Source: Pseudomonadota bacterium (lineage in GTDB: Bacteria; SZUA-182; DTGQ01). From it: DNA of 10,467 nucleotides. Numbering within the stretch: position 1 is the stretch's first letter; every line of letters starts with the position of its first letter. Where the stretch lies: NCBI GenBank assembly GCA_030605265.1, contig JAUWIR010000091.1, forward strand, positions 1-10,467, written 5' to 3'. Positions 1 to 6,452 of this stretch are shown here, piece after piece. The notes under the pieces were generated by a model, which was not told the DNA's origin, searched no databases, and saw only the letters and a program-made list of their open reading frames with translations. The position numbers and the translations under genes are program-made.

Positions 1-355
1 CCATATGAGTTTTACCAGTACCGCATTTGCCTATAAAGATAACATTTTGGTGATGTACAAGGTATTGTCCGCTCATCAACTCCCGGATCAATCGTCTATC
101 AAGACCTGTGGCTGCATCAAAATTAAAAGCCTCAAAGGGTTTCAACAGGGGAAACCGAGCCTCCTTAATTCTTCGCTTGAGGCGATTCTCCCCCCTCGTC
201 TGAATCTCCATCTCAGTTAAGGAAAGCAAAAATTCCTCATAGCTTAATCCACTCTCCTGAGCTTGCCGCACTAATCCAGGATAGGAACTGAGCATGATAC
301 TTAACTTTAATTCCTTTAAATTTTGATCCAGCACTATCTTCGTTCCCTCTCTCAT
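1..355 (-). CDS. istB: IS21-family helper ATPase IstB, N-terminal part (runs off the window)
   Basis: This is the first 118 codons of an IstB-type AAA+ ATPase, which in IS21 elements helps the IstA transposase choose target DNA. Reading leftward from ATG at 355-353, the frame stays open to the window edge, so it is a partial gene only because the window ends. The opening residues MREGTKIVLDQNLKELKLS lead into the helical IstB N-terminal region, including SYEEFLLSLTEMEIQTRGENR. The Walker A P-loop GKCGTGKT lies at residues 109-116 (positions 8-31), followed by H-M as in other IstB proteins. The usual GPPGTGKT is altered at its second and third residues, but the catalytic GKT is kept. The start is fixed by AGGAGGT five bases upstream. 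In IS21 elements istA lies immediately upstream of istB. Here that space holds only a short repeat and a deacetylase relic, so the partner is missing. Family assignment is confident; activity is unknown. Confidence 0.88.
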   Translation of the reverse strand, partial: MREGTKIVLDQNLKELKLSIMLSSYPGLVRQAQESGLSYEEFLLSLTEMEIQTRGENRLKRRIKEARFPLLKPFEAFNFDAATGLDRRLIRELMSGQYLVHHQNVIFIGKCGTGKTHM

Positions 356-360
356 TGCAC

Positions 361-367
361 ACCTCCT
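361..367 (-). promoter_or_regulatory. Strong Shine-Dalgarno for istB
   Basis: On the - strand AGGAGGT ends five bases before the ATG at 355. It is a near-perfect ribosome binding site and decides the istB start. Most + strand genes in this window have only weak sites, so the contrast fits a foreign mobile-element gene. Confidence 0.8.
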
Positions 368-380
368 AACTGACCATACT

Positions 381-416
381 CTCTGACATCAGAGGGCACT
401 CTGACATCAGAGGGCA
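381..416. repeat. Two perfect tandem copies of an 18-bp palindromic unit
   Basis: CTCTGACATCAGAGGGCA occurs at 381-398 and again, identically and without spacer, at 399-416. Each copy contains the dyad CTCTGA-CA-TCAGAG. On the - strand the outer end reads TGCCC, giving the TG...CA type of edge common in IS21 elements, whose ends often carry repeated transposase-binding sequences. The repeats lie between istB and the truncated deacetylase. They could be the remaining end of the element or a binding site upstream of istB; the sequence alone does not separate these. Confidence 0.8.
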
Positions 417-484
417 AAGTTTTGGACCAATTGGGAAGGGGCTTAAAAGAGCCGTTTTAATACTCCGAAATCCTCGATAAATAA

Positions 485-1063
485 GTAATTTCATCTGAAA
501 TCAGCAATGATGAAATTTATTCGCTGCAAACCCAGAAAGAGAGGAAAAAAGCCATCTGGCAATTGTGCAAAAAATTAAAAATGGTAATTCCTGATAAACG
601 AAAAATAATAATCAATGGACTTTTTGATAAATATCAAATTGATCATAATAAAATGAAAAAATTGGCTCGTTCCATGTCGATGGGATATATGTCAAAAGAA
701 GATATTCGATTTTGGAATGCCCATGGAATTGATTTTGGCATCCATACTGTCACGCATCCCTGCCTGACCATATTAAATGAGTCAGATATATATGAAGAAA
801 TTTCAGCGTCAAAGAAAGCCCTTGAAACTATTTTAGAAAAGCCGGTCAATGTATTTGCATATCCATATGGCAAACGGGGTGATTGTAATGAACTTACAAA
901 ATCTCAAATTAAAAAGGCTGGAATGACCATAGGCATGATTTTTGAGCCCGGAATAAATACACCTGATACTGACTTTCTAAAACTTTATCGTATGGGGGTA
1001 GGAATGAATATGGATTTTAGGTTAGCATGCCATGGCCTTACAAGATACACAGACATCTTATAA
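485..1063 (+). pseudogene. Polysaccharide deacetylase (CE4 / NodB-like), N-terminally truncated
   Basis: The open frame after the TAA at 482-484 encodes the C-terminal part of a NodB-homology (carbohydrate esterase 4) deacetylase. These enzymes remove N- or O-acetyl groups from polysaccharides using a metal ion. Visible are the zinc-binding H-T-V-T-H-P (His codons at 743-745 and 755-757), the F-A-Y-P-Y-G motif near 857-874, and before them the helical insert of this subfamily (YSLQTQKERKKAIWQL). Missing is the N-terminal part with the T-F-D-D-G motif, which supplies the catalytic base and one metal ligand. No plausible start precedes the insert; the first in-frame alternatives are TTG 563 and ATG 581, both inside the domain. 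The homology stops within about 70 bp of the istB repeat unit, so truncation by the mobile element is the likely cause. A shortened protein could still be made, but it should not be an active deacetylase. Confidence 0.8.
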
Positions 1064-1080
1064 TAAGCGGGATATAAACT

Positions 1081-2139
1081 GTGAAAGTTGTATGGGCGAT
1101 TCCCAAATTTGATAATCCTCAAACCGGGGCAGAGAAAGTCTTTAACCGTATGAAAGAATTATTCGAATCTAAAGGAATTGGCATAGTTCAGACGTATCAG
1201 GAGAATAAGGATAGAAAGGGTGTCATAAGGAAAATACTCATAAATCTAAGGAATTGCATAATCCTGATACGGCAAGATAAACAATCTCTAATATTTCAAA
1301 ATTTATTCAACCGTCCAGAGTTCCTTCTGGCCAATATTCTACTCTGTCTATCGGGAAGAAAGATCATCCTTTTTATTCATGAAATTTACGAAATTAATCA
1401 TTTATCGTTTATTCAAGGGAAGTATCATTCATTCATTAATTTTATTAGTTTTTGGCCCACCACCCTAATAGTTGTAAATAGTAAATTCACTGGTGATTGG
1501 GTATGCCATTTTGGCAATTTTAAAAAAAAACTTTTTCTTATGTATCCGGTTATAGATTTAGGAGTCAGGAATTCAAAATTGCCACAAAAATCACATAACT
1601 ATCCTATAAATATCCTTTGTGTTGGCAATATCAGGAAAAATAAGGGCCAAATTTATCTTCTTAAAGCTATGAAAGATTTTCACCTGGGTTTCAAGATCAT
1701 TTTTGTGGGGTTGATTAAAGAAAAGGCTTATATGGAGAAGTTAAGGGAATATGCTTTTAAGGAAGCTTTGTATAATAAAATTGAGTTTGCCGGATTTTTA
1801 AGCGGTGAACAACTAATAGAGGAATATGAAAAGGCAGATATTTTTGTAGCACCCACATTGAAAGAAGGATTTGGCATGGCTGTTTTAGAGGCAATGTCCT
1901 ATGGATTACCCGTTGTTGCAAGTAATGTCGGGGCGATTCCAGAAATCGTTTCTCACAAAGAGACAGGGCTTTTAATGGAGCCGGAAAATGTTTCTCAATT
2001 AACGCATGCAATACAATTGTTAATTAAGAATAATGAGTTATCACGATATTTGGCTACAAATGCTGTAAAATGTGCCCGGGATTTTCAGAGCATAGACAGA
2101 GTTATTGATGATTTTTATGAAAAACTTTCTAAAATTTAA
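1081..2139 (+). CDS. Glycosyltransferase, GT4-type (GT-B fold)
   Basis: A 352-residue retaining glycosyltransferase of the GT4 / Glycos_transf_1 kind, expected to move a sugar from a nucleotide donor to a growing glycan at the cytoplasmic face of the membrane. The N-terminal acceptor domain opens with MKVVWAIPKFDNPQTGAEKV, where T-G-A-E is the glycine-turn region. The linker and donor domain starts around residue 175 (INILCVGNIRKNKGQIYLLKA). The E-x7-E motif is complete at E262-GFGMAVL-E270, followed by AMSYGLPVVAS and the typical PEIVSHKETGLL. Length is normal for the family. The start is GTG at 1081, since the first residues form the first beta strand; the ribosome site is weak. It begins 17 bp after the deacetylase relic and heads the intact gene run. 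Donor and acceptor cannot be told from the sequence. The in-frame codons after its stop are discussed in the findings. Confidence 0.92.
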   Translation: MKVVWAIPKFDNPQTGAEKVFNRMKELFESKGIGIVQTYQENKDRKGVIRKILINLRNCIILIRQDKQSLIFQNLFNRPEFLLANILLCLSGRKIILFIHEIYEINHLSFIQGKYHSFINFISFWPTTLIVVNSKFTGDWVCHFGNFKKKLFLMYPVIDLGVRNSKLPQKSHNYPINILCVGNIRKNKGQIYLLKAMKDFHLGFKIIFVGLIKEKAYMEKLREYAFKEALYNKIEFAGFLSGEQLIEEYEKADIFVAPTLKEGFGMAVLEAMSYGLPVVASNVGAIPEIVSHKETGLLMEPENVSQLTHAIQLLIKNNELSRYLATNAVKCARDFQSIDRVIDDFYEKLSKI

Positions 2140-2207
2140 GGTCTTAACGACTTCATGTTCTATATGGCTTCCCAATTGGCTCTTAGGCTCATGCAAGAAA
2201 AAAAGTT

Positions 2208-3359
2208 ATGAAAATCCTAGTCCTTTCTGAGGATTTCCCCCCTATGCCGGGCGGTATTGCCAATTTTTTATCCGGGCTATGTAACGAATTATCAAGACGA
2301 GGGCACAAGATATATGTACAAGTTAATAAAATGCCGGGATCAGAAATTTTTGATGTAAACCAACCCTATAAAATTATTCGTTATGATCTGCCGAAAAGAT
2401 TATGCTCTTTAGTGATTGGAGGGTATTTAATAAAGCAATGTATTCGGAAGAGGCCGGATATTATCTTTTTGGGCCATGTTTTTGGTACTAGAGGATTTTT
2501 TGCTTTATTGGTTCATTGGTGTTTCAGAATTCCCTATGTGATTCTTATCCATGGAGGGCATCTCCCGTTAGCCAGAGTAAGCAAAACAAACAAGATAGCA
2601 GTATTTTCTCTCCTTAACTCAGCAGAGTTGCTCATAGCCAATAGCCAATATACTAGTAATTTATTATTAGAAAAGGGCTTTTCAAAAAACAAAATAAGAA
2701 TCCTAAATCCGGGTGTTGATACAGACTATTTTTTTCCTTTAGAGGATAAGAAAGAGATTGAGAAAATCAAGAAACAGTATTGTCAGGTACATACTATTTT
2801 GATAGTAAATGTTGCCAGGTTAGTTCCTAAAAAAAATCATATAAAGCTTATAGAAGCCCTGTCTGAAATCATGAAAAATAAAAAACAAGTAAAAGGTATA
2901 ATTGCTGGTGATGGGCCTGAACGTGAAAGACTTGAAGAGCTGATAGCATCAAAGGGACTTTTTAATGAGATAATATTGATAGGTAATGTGGATCACATGC
3001 AGGTTAGAGATTTAATGAGAGCGGCAGATATAGTCGCCTTGCCATCGATCTTAATAAATGGCCATCATGAAAGCTTTGGCATTGTTGCTATGGAGGCTGC
3101 TTCATGTAACAAACCAGTAATAGTAGGCTCAAAGGGAGGCCAGGCTGATACAGTTATTCATGGGAAAACAGGATTGATTGTTGATGCTGAGAATGCTTTT
3201 GAGATTGCAAAGGCCATTAATGGATTAATTGAGAACCTACACATGGCAAAACAACTTGGGGTGGCTGGAAGAAAGCGTGTTGTAGAAAAATTCGCCTGGG
3301 CTAAGTCCGCTGAAAAGGCAGAAAAAATCTTTCAGGGTCTTATGAGCAAATCGACATAA
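2208..3359 (+). CDS. Glycosyltransferase, GT4-type (GT-B fold)
   Basis: A 383-residue GT4-type glycosyltransferase, full length for the family and of the PimB/mannosyltransferase-like group in overall look. The N terminus MKILVLSEDFPPMPGGIANF carries the P-P-x-x-G-G-I loop that contacts the nucleotide diphosphate. The H-G-G segment lies near residues 115-117. The donor domain begins around 196 (ILIVNVARLVPKKNHIKLIEAL) with A-G-D-G-P-E next to it. The E-x7-E motif is E288-SFGIVAM-E296, followed by A-A-S-C-N-K-P-V-I. The ATG at 2208 overlaps a TGA (2209-2211) that closes a short frame from the preceding region, an ATGA arrangement that allows translational coupling. No strong Shine-Dalgarno is present, only an A-rich stretch. 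The substrate is not predictable; a mannose-type donor would be a guess. Confidence 0.93.
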   Translation: MKILVLSEDFPPMPGGIANFLSGLCNELSRRGHKIYVQVNKMPGSEIFDVNQPYKIIRYDLPKRLCSLVIGGYLIKQCIRKRPDIIFLGHVFGTRGFFALLVHWCFRIPYVILIHGGHLPLARVSKTNKIAVFSLLNSAELLIANSQYTSNLLLEKGFSKNKIRILNPGVDTDYFFPLEDKKEIEKIKKQYCQVHTILIVNVARLVPKKNHIKLIEALSEIMKNKKQVKGIIAGDGPERERLEELIASKGLFNEIILIGNVDHMQVRDLMRAADIVALPSILINGHHESFGIVAMEAASCNKPVIVGSKGGQADTVIHGKTGLIVDAENAFEIAKAINGLIENLHMAKQLGVAGRKRVVEKFAWAKSAEKAEKIFQGLMSKST

Positions 3360-3433
3360 ATGTCTTCCTTTATACATATACTTATATCGTATTATTCTTT
3401 TTTCATCCCCTTAAGTTAATCTGATAAATAGAT

Positions 3434-4555
3434 TTGAAAAGTATCCTTTTTATAAATAAAGTTGCTGAACTTGGTGGCGCCGAGATCAGCTTACTGACCC
3501 TGATAGAAGATATTCAGAAATATGGTTATAGACCTTTTGTTGTGCTTGGTAGTGATGGGCCGCTCCGAAAACGGTTAGAAGAATTGAATTCAAAGGTATA
3601 TATATATCCTTTAGATTTCCCGCATTTCAAAAAACCAATTCCATTTGTGAAATCTGTTTTCTTTTTGACTCGTCTCGTTAAATCTGAAAAGATTCAACTA
3701 ATTCATTCCAACACTTTATGGGACAATCAGTATGGCGTTATAGCCGCTAAATTGTCGCATATTCCACACATATTACATGTGAGAGGGTTTTCAAAACAGC
3801 GTAATTCTTGGAAGGCACTGTATAATATGGGTTGTTTGGCTATTTGTAATTCTAAACATACAAAAGAAATTTTTTTAAAATACAGTAAATTTAAAAAAAA
3901 GACGGAAGTTGTTTACAACGCTGTTGATATAGAGAAGCTTAAACCTGATAAAAAGAAACGCTCAATGATAAGAAACCATTATGGATTTACTGATGTTGAT
4001 CTTGTTATGGGTATGGCAGGAAGGTTAACTGAGGAAAAAGGACAATTGGCCTTATTAAAAATCTTAATTCCGATACTGAAAAAACAACCACAATATAAAA
4101 TTCTTATTGCGGGAGATGCCAAAATCCATACTGATTATAAATATCCTGAACAGATTTCTTCTCTTATCAAAAAAAATGGTTTAAATAAAAATGTTATCCT
4201 AACGGGTTTCTTAAAGGACATGACAAGTTTTTATAATGCTTTAGATCTCTTTCTACTTCCATCGTTTAGAGAACCTTTTGGTCGAGTATTGATTGAGGCA
4301 ATGGCTACAGAGATCCCGGTAATCGCGTCAAGGGTGGATGGGGTGGTTGAAGTGGTTGATCATTCAATATTAGGATATCTTGTTGAACCAAGTGATGCTG
4401 ATGACTGGTTATATTGCATTGATAAACTGGATCGCAATGAGTCACTTCGAATTCAATTTGGAAAGGCTGGTAGGAAAAAAGTATCAAAAAGATTCACACC
4501 AGATCAAATTACATACAAAATTATTTCAATTTATAAAGAATTGATAAAATGTTAG
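3434..4555 (+). CDS. Glycosyltransferase, GT4-type (GT-B fold)
   Basis: A 373-residue GT4-type glycosyltransferase. The N terminus (KSILFINKVAELGGAEISLL) has the G-G-A-E nucleotide-binding loop, and the acceptor domain continues through IHSNTLWDNQYGVIAAKL. The donor domain starts near residue 190 (MGMAGRLTEEKGQLALLKIL). The E-x7-E motif is E280-PFGRVLI-E288, followed by A-M-A-T-E-I-P-V-I-A-S. The start is TTG at 3434: it gives the standard first beta strand and the frame has no better codon, but no clear Shine-Dalgarno supports it. Its last codons (..KELIKC, stop 4553-4555) overlap an ATG at 4549 that begins MLVDCK, the same start as the methyltransferase gene at 5552. This suggests the two genes were once adjacent and overlapping. 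Sugar specificity is unknown. Confidence 0.92.
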   Translation: MKSILFINKVAELGGAEISLLTLIEDIQKYGYRPFVVLGSDGPLRKRLEELNSKVYIYPLDFPHFKKPIPFVKSVFFLTRLVKSEKIQLIHSNTLWDNQYGVIAAKLSHIPHILHVRGFSKQRNSWKALYNMGCLAICNSKHTKEIFLKYSKFKKKTEVVYNAVDIEKLKPDKKKRSMIRNHYGFTDVDLVMGMAGRLTEEKGQLALLKILIPILKKQPQYKILIAGDAKIHTDYKYPEQISSLIKKNGLNKNVILTGFLKDMTSFYNALDLFLLPSFREPFGRVLIEAMATEIPVIASRVDGVVEVVDHSILGYLVEPSDADDWLYCIDKLDRNESLRIQFGKAGRKKVSKRFTPDQITYKIISIYKELIKC

Positions 4556-4570
4556 TTGATTGCAAGATAT
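4538..4570 (+). repeat. Left copy of the direct repeat bounding the methyltransferase segment
   Basis: This stretch matches 5542-5574 except for one extra A near its start and one missing G near its end. It includes an exact 20-bp block, AAATGTTAGTTGATTGCAAG, at 4547-4566 here and 5550-5569 there, offset by 1003 bp. It covers the 3' end of the third glycosyltransferase gene and the first codons of a MLVDCK frame. Confidence 0.9.
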
Positions 4571-4596
4571 CTTCTATTTCTGTCAGCAAGATATAG
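4549..4596 (+). pseudogene. Duplicated 5' stub of the 5552 methyltransferase gene
   Basis: From ATG 4549 the frame reads MLVDCKISSISVSKI and stops at TAG 4594-4596. The first six residues and their DNA equal the start of the methyltransferase gene at 5552 (MLVDCKDIYTRF), after which the sequences diverge. It overlaps the end of the glycosyltransferase gene by 7 bp, which looks like an operon junction. I read it as the left remnant of that gene's original start, cut off when the intervening segment appeared. It is not expected to encode a functional peptide. Confidence 0.55.
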
Positions 4597-4617
4597 CCAT
4601 GGTGCTAAAGTAATTAA

Positions 4618-4625
4618 AAGGGGGA
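4618..4625 (+). promoter_or_regulatory. Shine-Dalgarno of the GTG-started methyltransferase gene
   Basis: AAGGGGGA lies seven bases before GTG at 4633. It is a purine-rich, anti-16S-like site that supports the GTG start and gives this gene its own translation signal inside the repeat-bounded segment. Confidence 0.55.
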
Positions 4626-4632
4626 TTAGTTT

Positions 4633-5394
4633 GTGATTCAAAAACTGAAGACTTTGGCTAAATTATCTTTATCAGAGGATCTTTTTGATAAGTTAGTATA
4701 TACCCGAATGTATATCAGATCCTTATATTACGTTGGAACCAATTTCTTTTGCCCCATTTGTCATGGGCATTTCAGAATCTTCCTACCATATGGTTTGTCT
4801 CGCAGAAAAAATGCATGTTGCCCAAGATGCCGTTCACTAGAACGCCATCGATTAATATGGCTGTATTTACAAAATAGAACAAATTTTTTCAGGTCAAAAC
4901 TCAAAGCTCTTCATTTTGCTCCAATATATTGTTTTCAAAGGATATTTAATTCTCTTTTAAATTTAGATTATGTGAGTGCTGATCTATCCAGCTCTTTAGC
5001 AATGATGAAAATGGATATTATGGATATTAAATTTGATGATAATTCATTTGATTGCATTCTATGTATTCATGTTTTAGATGATAGAAAAGCAATAAAAGAA
5101 TTATATAGAGTTTTAAAGCCAAACAGTTGGGCGATCCTTCAAGTCCCAATTATGAAAGAAAAAACTTTTGAAGATTATTCCATCAACACTTCAGAGAAAC
5201 GGTTAAAATTTTATGGGCAAGAAGATCACTTTAGAGCTTATGGCCTCGACTATAAAAAAAGGCTTGAAGATGCTGGATTTCGCATAAAAGTTGATCCTTA
5301 TTTATGGGAACTCGATGAAAATATTATCAATCGTTATAGGCTTGTACCAGAAAATGAGCCAAGAGAGAATATTTATTTTGCATTTAAGCCTTAA
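4633..5394 (+). CDS. Class I SAM-dependent methyltransferase with N-terminal zinc ribbon
   Basis: A 253-residue protein of a methyltransferase family common in polysaccharide and LPS clusters. An N-terminal Cys4 knuckle is visible: C40-P-I-C43 and C63-P-R-C66, followed by the family signature R-S-L-E-R-H-R-L. The Rossmann core has strand 1 at LKALHFAPIYC (this family has HFAP rather than G-x-G-x-G), then the D-x-S-A-D-L segment, the acidic M-D-I-M-D-I-K-F-D-D-N-S-F-D stretch, and LYRVLKPNSWAILQVP. The C-terminal GQEDHFRAYGLDYKKRLEDAGF is strongly typical. Two departures stand out: the usual H-V-L-E-H-x-P-D-D-R loop is shortened to H146-V-L-D-D-R151, and HFAPEP reads HFAPIY. Both lie near the SAM pocket. 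The frame is intact. It sits between direct repeats and is probably a late insertion. The methyl acceptor is unknown; a sugar hydroxyl or carboxyl is plausible. Start is GTG with a good ribosome site. Confidence 0.87.
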   Translation: MIQKLKTLAKLSLSEDLFDKLVYTRMYIRSLYYVGTNFFCPICHGHFRIFLPYGLSRRKNACCPRCRSLERHRLIWLYLQNRTNFFRSKLKALHFAPIYCFQRIFNSLLNLDYVSADLSSSLAMMKMDIMDIKFDDNSFDCILCIHVLDDRKAIKELYRVLKPNSWAILQVPIMKEKTFEDYSINTSEKRLKFYGQEDHFRAYGLDYKKRLEDAGFRIKVDPYLWELDENIINRYRLVPENEPRENIYFAFKP

Positions 5395-5505
5395 TCATTG
5401 TATGGCCAGCATTCACAATCAATTTTATTGCAAAGGCAATAACTCGAATTACATTACCAATTTCTCTGGTACTTACTCGCAAGTTAATGCGAAGTCATCT
5501 AAGAA

Positions 5506-5562
5506 ATGATCATTGCCCAATCTTTGTTTCGGATTTGTCGAGAATTGATAAATGTTAGTTGA
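5506..5562 (+). pseudogene. Possible relic of a glycosyltransferase C-terminal tail
   Basis: The frame MIIAQSLFRICRELINVS ends at TGA 5560-5562 and overlaps the start of the next gene at 5552. Its last residues (I-C-R-E-L-I-N) resemble the end of the third glycosyltransferase (I-Y-K-E-L-I-K), and the DNA similarity continues weakly upstream of the perfect repeat. It fits a leftover 3' end of a related glycosyltransferase gene. The match is short and could be partly chance beyond the repeat itself. Confidence 0.35.
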
Positions 5563-5574
5563 TTGCAAGGATAT
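5542..5574 (+). repeat. Right copy of the direct repeat bounding the methyltransferase segment
   Basis: This copy matches 4538-4570 with two single-base indels. It spans the start codon (5552) and first six codons of the second methyltransferase gene. The 147 bp between the first methyltransferase stop (5394) and this copy contain no convincing gene. Confidence 0.9.
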
Positions 5575-6430
5575 TTATACTCGTTTTGCTACATATACAG
5601 TTGGACAGCTGAGTTGGCCCGTATGTGATTCGGATAATTATAAATTCTGGGGTAAATGCCTTAAGCGAGAAACAGTATACCAACCAGAAGTCCCTGAATT
5701 GATGACAGAATATGTAAAATGTAAAAAATGCTATATAGTATATGCAAAAAATGTTGTCCTCGGATATAGTTTATATACAACACCTTCTAAGGTTGACAAG
5801 AGGATCGAAGGACTTGGGGGGCTTATGCCTGAAGATCCCATAAGAAACAATTTTAATTTAGAATTAATAAAATCGGTTTATGGAAAGAGTAGCGATTTTT
5901 CACTCTTTGATGTTGGATGCTCTGGTGGTGAATTTTTGGAATTGGCTTTAGGTTCAGGAATTAAAGCAGAAGGTATAGAATTAAATAAGGAATTTGCTCA
6001 GGAAGCAAGAAAAAGAACAAATGCCATGATTTACGAAGGGGATATGTGTGAAATCTCTATCGCCCGAAAATTTGATGTAATACAGTTTACTGAAATCTTA
6101 GAGCATATCTTAGAGCCAAATAAATTTATGAACAAGGTCTGGGAAATTTTAAATCCCGGCGGGATGATTTTTCTGACTACTATGCCAAATACGAGTTCAA
6201 TACAGATAAAATCTTCAAAATGTGAAAATCCAATGATAAGAGGAACCTTTTCTCATCATGTTTTGTATAATCCGAGTGCTATACGTTTTCTTCTTCAAGA
6301 ACATGGTTTTTCCCGAATTCGTTTTTATCACTATAAAAGAAATGTTTGGTCTATCAAGGATACTCTCATGCGTTTGATTAATTTGTTCGGATATTTTGAT
6401 AACCAGGTTATCGCTACAGCATGGAAATAG
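5552..6430 (+). CDS. Class I SAM-dependent methyltransferase (Methyltransf_23-like)
   Basis: A 292-residue methyltransferase of a different family from the one upstream. Motif I is canonical: F-D120-V-G-C-S-G-G-E-F128, with the acidic residue ending strand 2 in A-E-G-I-E-L-N. Strand 4 and motif II read F-D-V-I-Q-F-T-E-I-L-E-H-I, and the post-motif is NPGGMIFLTTMPN. The N terminus looks like a zinc knuckle of the C-P-x-C ... C-x-x-C type, but the first Cys is Trp: W22-P-V-C25, with C57-K-K-C60 intact. Enzymes of this kind methylate sugars or sugar nucleotides in surface-glycan pathways. The ATG at 5552 is chosen because the identical start occurs at 4549 overlapping the glycosyltransferase stop, which marks an ancestral operon junction. 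No strong Shine-Dalgarno is seen. The acceptor cannot be inferred. Confidence 0.88.
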   Translation: MLVDCKDIYTRFATYTVGQLSWPVCDSDNYKFWGKCLKRETVYQPEVPELMTEYVKCKKCYIVYAKNVVLGYSLYTTPSKVDKRIEGLGGLMPEDPIRNNFNLELIKSVYGKSSDFSLFDVGCSGGEFLELALGSGIKAEGIELNKEFAQEARKRTNAMIYEGDMCEISIARKFDVIQFTEILEHILEPNKFMNKVWEILNPGGMIFLTTMPNTSSIQIKSSKCENPMIRGTFSHHVLYNPSAIRFLLQEHGFSRIRFYHYKRNVWSIKDTLMRLINLFGYFDNQVIATAWK

Positions 6431-6452
6431 CTTCACAAAAACGGATATTTGA

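Noticed and set aside
439..458. Small GGCT/AGCC hairpin followed by TTTT as a terminator
   Set aside because: The stem is only four base pairs and no + strand gene ends just before it.
3360..3419. Short frame starting with ATG right after the second glycosyltransferase stop (MSSFIHILIS...)
   Set aside because: It is 19 codons, has no similarity that I recognise, and does not reach the next start; a chance frame in AT-rich spacer.
5470..5495. Imperfect dyad CTCGCA...TGCGAAG after the first methyltransferase
   Set aside because: The stem is short with a mismatch and has no T run, so it is not a convincing terminator or operator.
5291..5509. Open frame of 72 codons overlapping the end of the first methyltransferase gene
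   Set aside because: It overlaps a strongly conserved coding region in another frame, and its own part past 5394 shows no motif; it is a chance frame.
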